Assembly: GCA_943327755.2 (NCBI GenBank)
Contig: CALPYF020000064.1
Location: forward strand, 1-14,866
DNA length: 14,866 nucleotides
Source: Deinococcus hopiensis KR-140
Lineage (GTDB): Bacteria; Deinococcota; Deinococci; Deinococcales; Deinococcaceae
Direction of reading: 5' to 3'
Positions 14,747 to 14,866 of the stretch are shown here, one piece after another. The notes beneath the pieces are model-generated. The model saw only the letters and a program-made list of their open reading frames with translations. It did no database searches and was not told the DNA's origin. The first letter of the stretch is position 1, and every line of letters starts with the position of its first letter. The position numbers and the translations under genes are program-made.

Positions 14747-14783
14747 GATCAGTGGGGAGCCGTGAATCGGCTCCCCACTGATC
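14747..14783 (+). terminator. Perfect 16-bp hairpin after the last gene
   Basis: gatcagtggggagccg (14747-14762) pairs exactly with cggctccccactgatc (14768-14783), loop tgaat. It starts 3 bases after the stop at 14744. There is no long T-run, only tgtccct. The position fits a transcription terminator. Confidence 0.7.
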
Positions 14784-14866
14784 TGTCCCTGCACTCAGGG
14801 TGTGCAGAGGTGGTGGCGGCGTTGCCAACGGAGATTGACGAGCCCAGCGACACACCCCCACATCAC
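14784..14866. other. Right end of window
   Basis: Nothing identifiable is seen in the last 83 bases. Confidence 0.4.

Noticed and set aside
14103..14861. 252-codon minus-strand frame opposite the last gene
   Set aside because: Composition is not protein-like, and the hairpin placement supports the plus-strand gene.

Overview
The window looks like part of a plasmid or secondary replicon from a high-GC bacterium, most likely Deinococcus. The reasons are an RPA-type replication initiator (product begins at base 6967) beside an iteron origin, several genes with a TANNNT -10 box only 6-7 bases before the start codon (a leaderless arrangement common in Deinococcus), strong G/C in third codon positions, and broken insertion sequences at both edges. 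The species assignment is inference; no rRNA or housekeeping gene is present.

Layout. Bases 1-284 hold the start of an IS3-like transposase orfA, leaving through the left edge, plus facing inverted repeats that look like IS ends. An unrecognised 180-residue gene (462-1004, +) follows and carries a perfect 19-bp palindrome. On the minus strand, from 5904 down to 1133, lies a two-gene unit. The first gene is a 1234-residue protein with a DUF4157 (eCIS-associated, HEVTH) domain, a long Gly/Ala-rich helical middle and a variable-looking C-terminal tip with a GHH-type nuclease-like motif. Seventeen bases later comes a 349-residue unknown protein, placed where a cognate immunity protein would be. 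A small cysteine-containing gene at 6352-6029 (-) is broken by an amber codon.

Bases 6445-6925 form the replication origin: ten copies of a 16-bp iteron at about 33-bp spacing, a hairpin and an AT-rich stretch, followed directly by the rep gene (6967-8358, +). Next come two minus-strand genes, a 388-residue exported protein and a 114-residue unknown. A plus-strand cluster follows: a secreted staphylococcal-type nuclease with an excalibur domain (10696-11340), a class-3 lipase-like serine hydrolase (11416-13230), and a small lipoprotein whose GTG start overlaps the lipase stop (13227-13658). A 5' fragment of an IS982-like transposase (13999-13676, -) and an unrecognised, possibly N-terminally truncated ORF (14178-14744, +) with a 16-bp terminator-like hairpin close the window.

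How the genes may work together. Two neighbouring modules resemble toxin-plus-protector pairs: the DUF4157 effector with the 349-residue protein, and the lipase with the overlapping lipoprotein (the layout of phospholipase effectors with lipoprotein immunity proteins). No contractile-injection structural gene (sheath, tube, baseplate) is seen, so if these are injected effectors they are orphan cargo carried on a mobile replicon and served by an apparatus encoded elsewhere. That functional reading is inference; the domains, motifs, overlaps and repeats are visible in the sequence.
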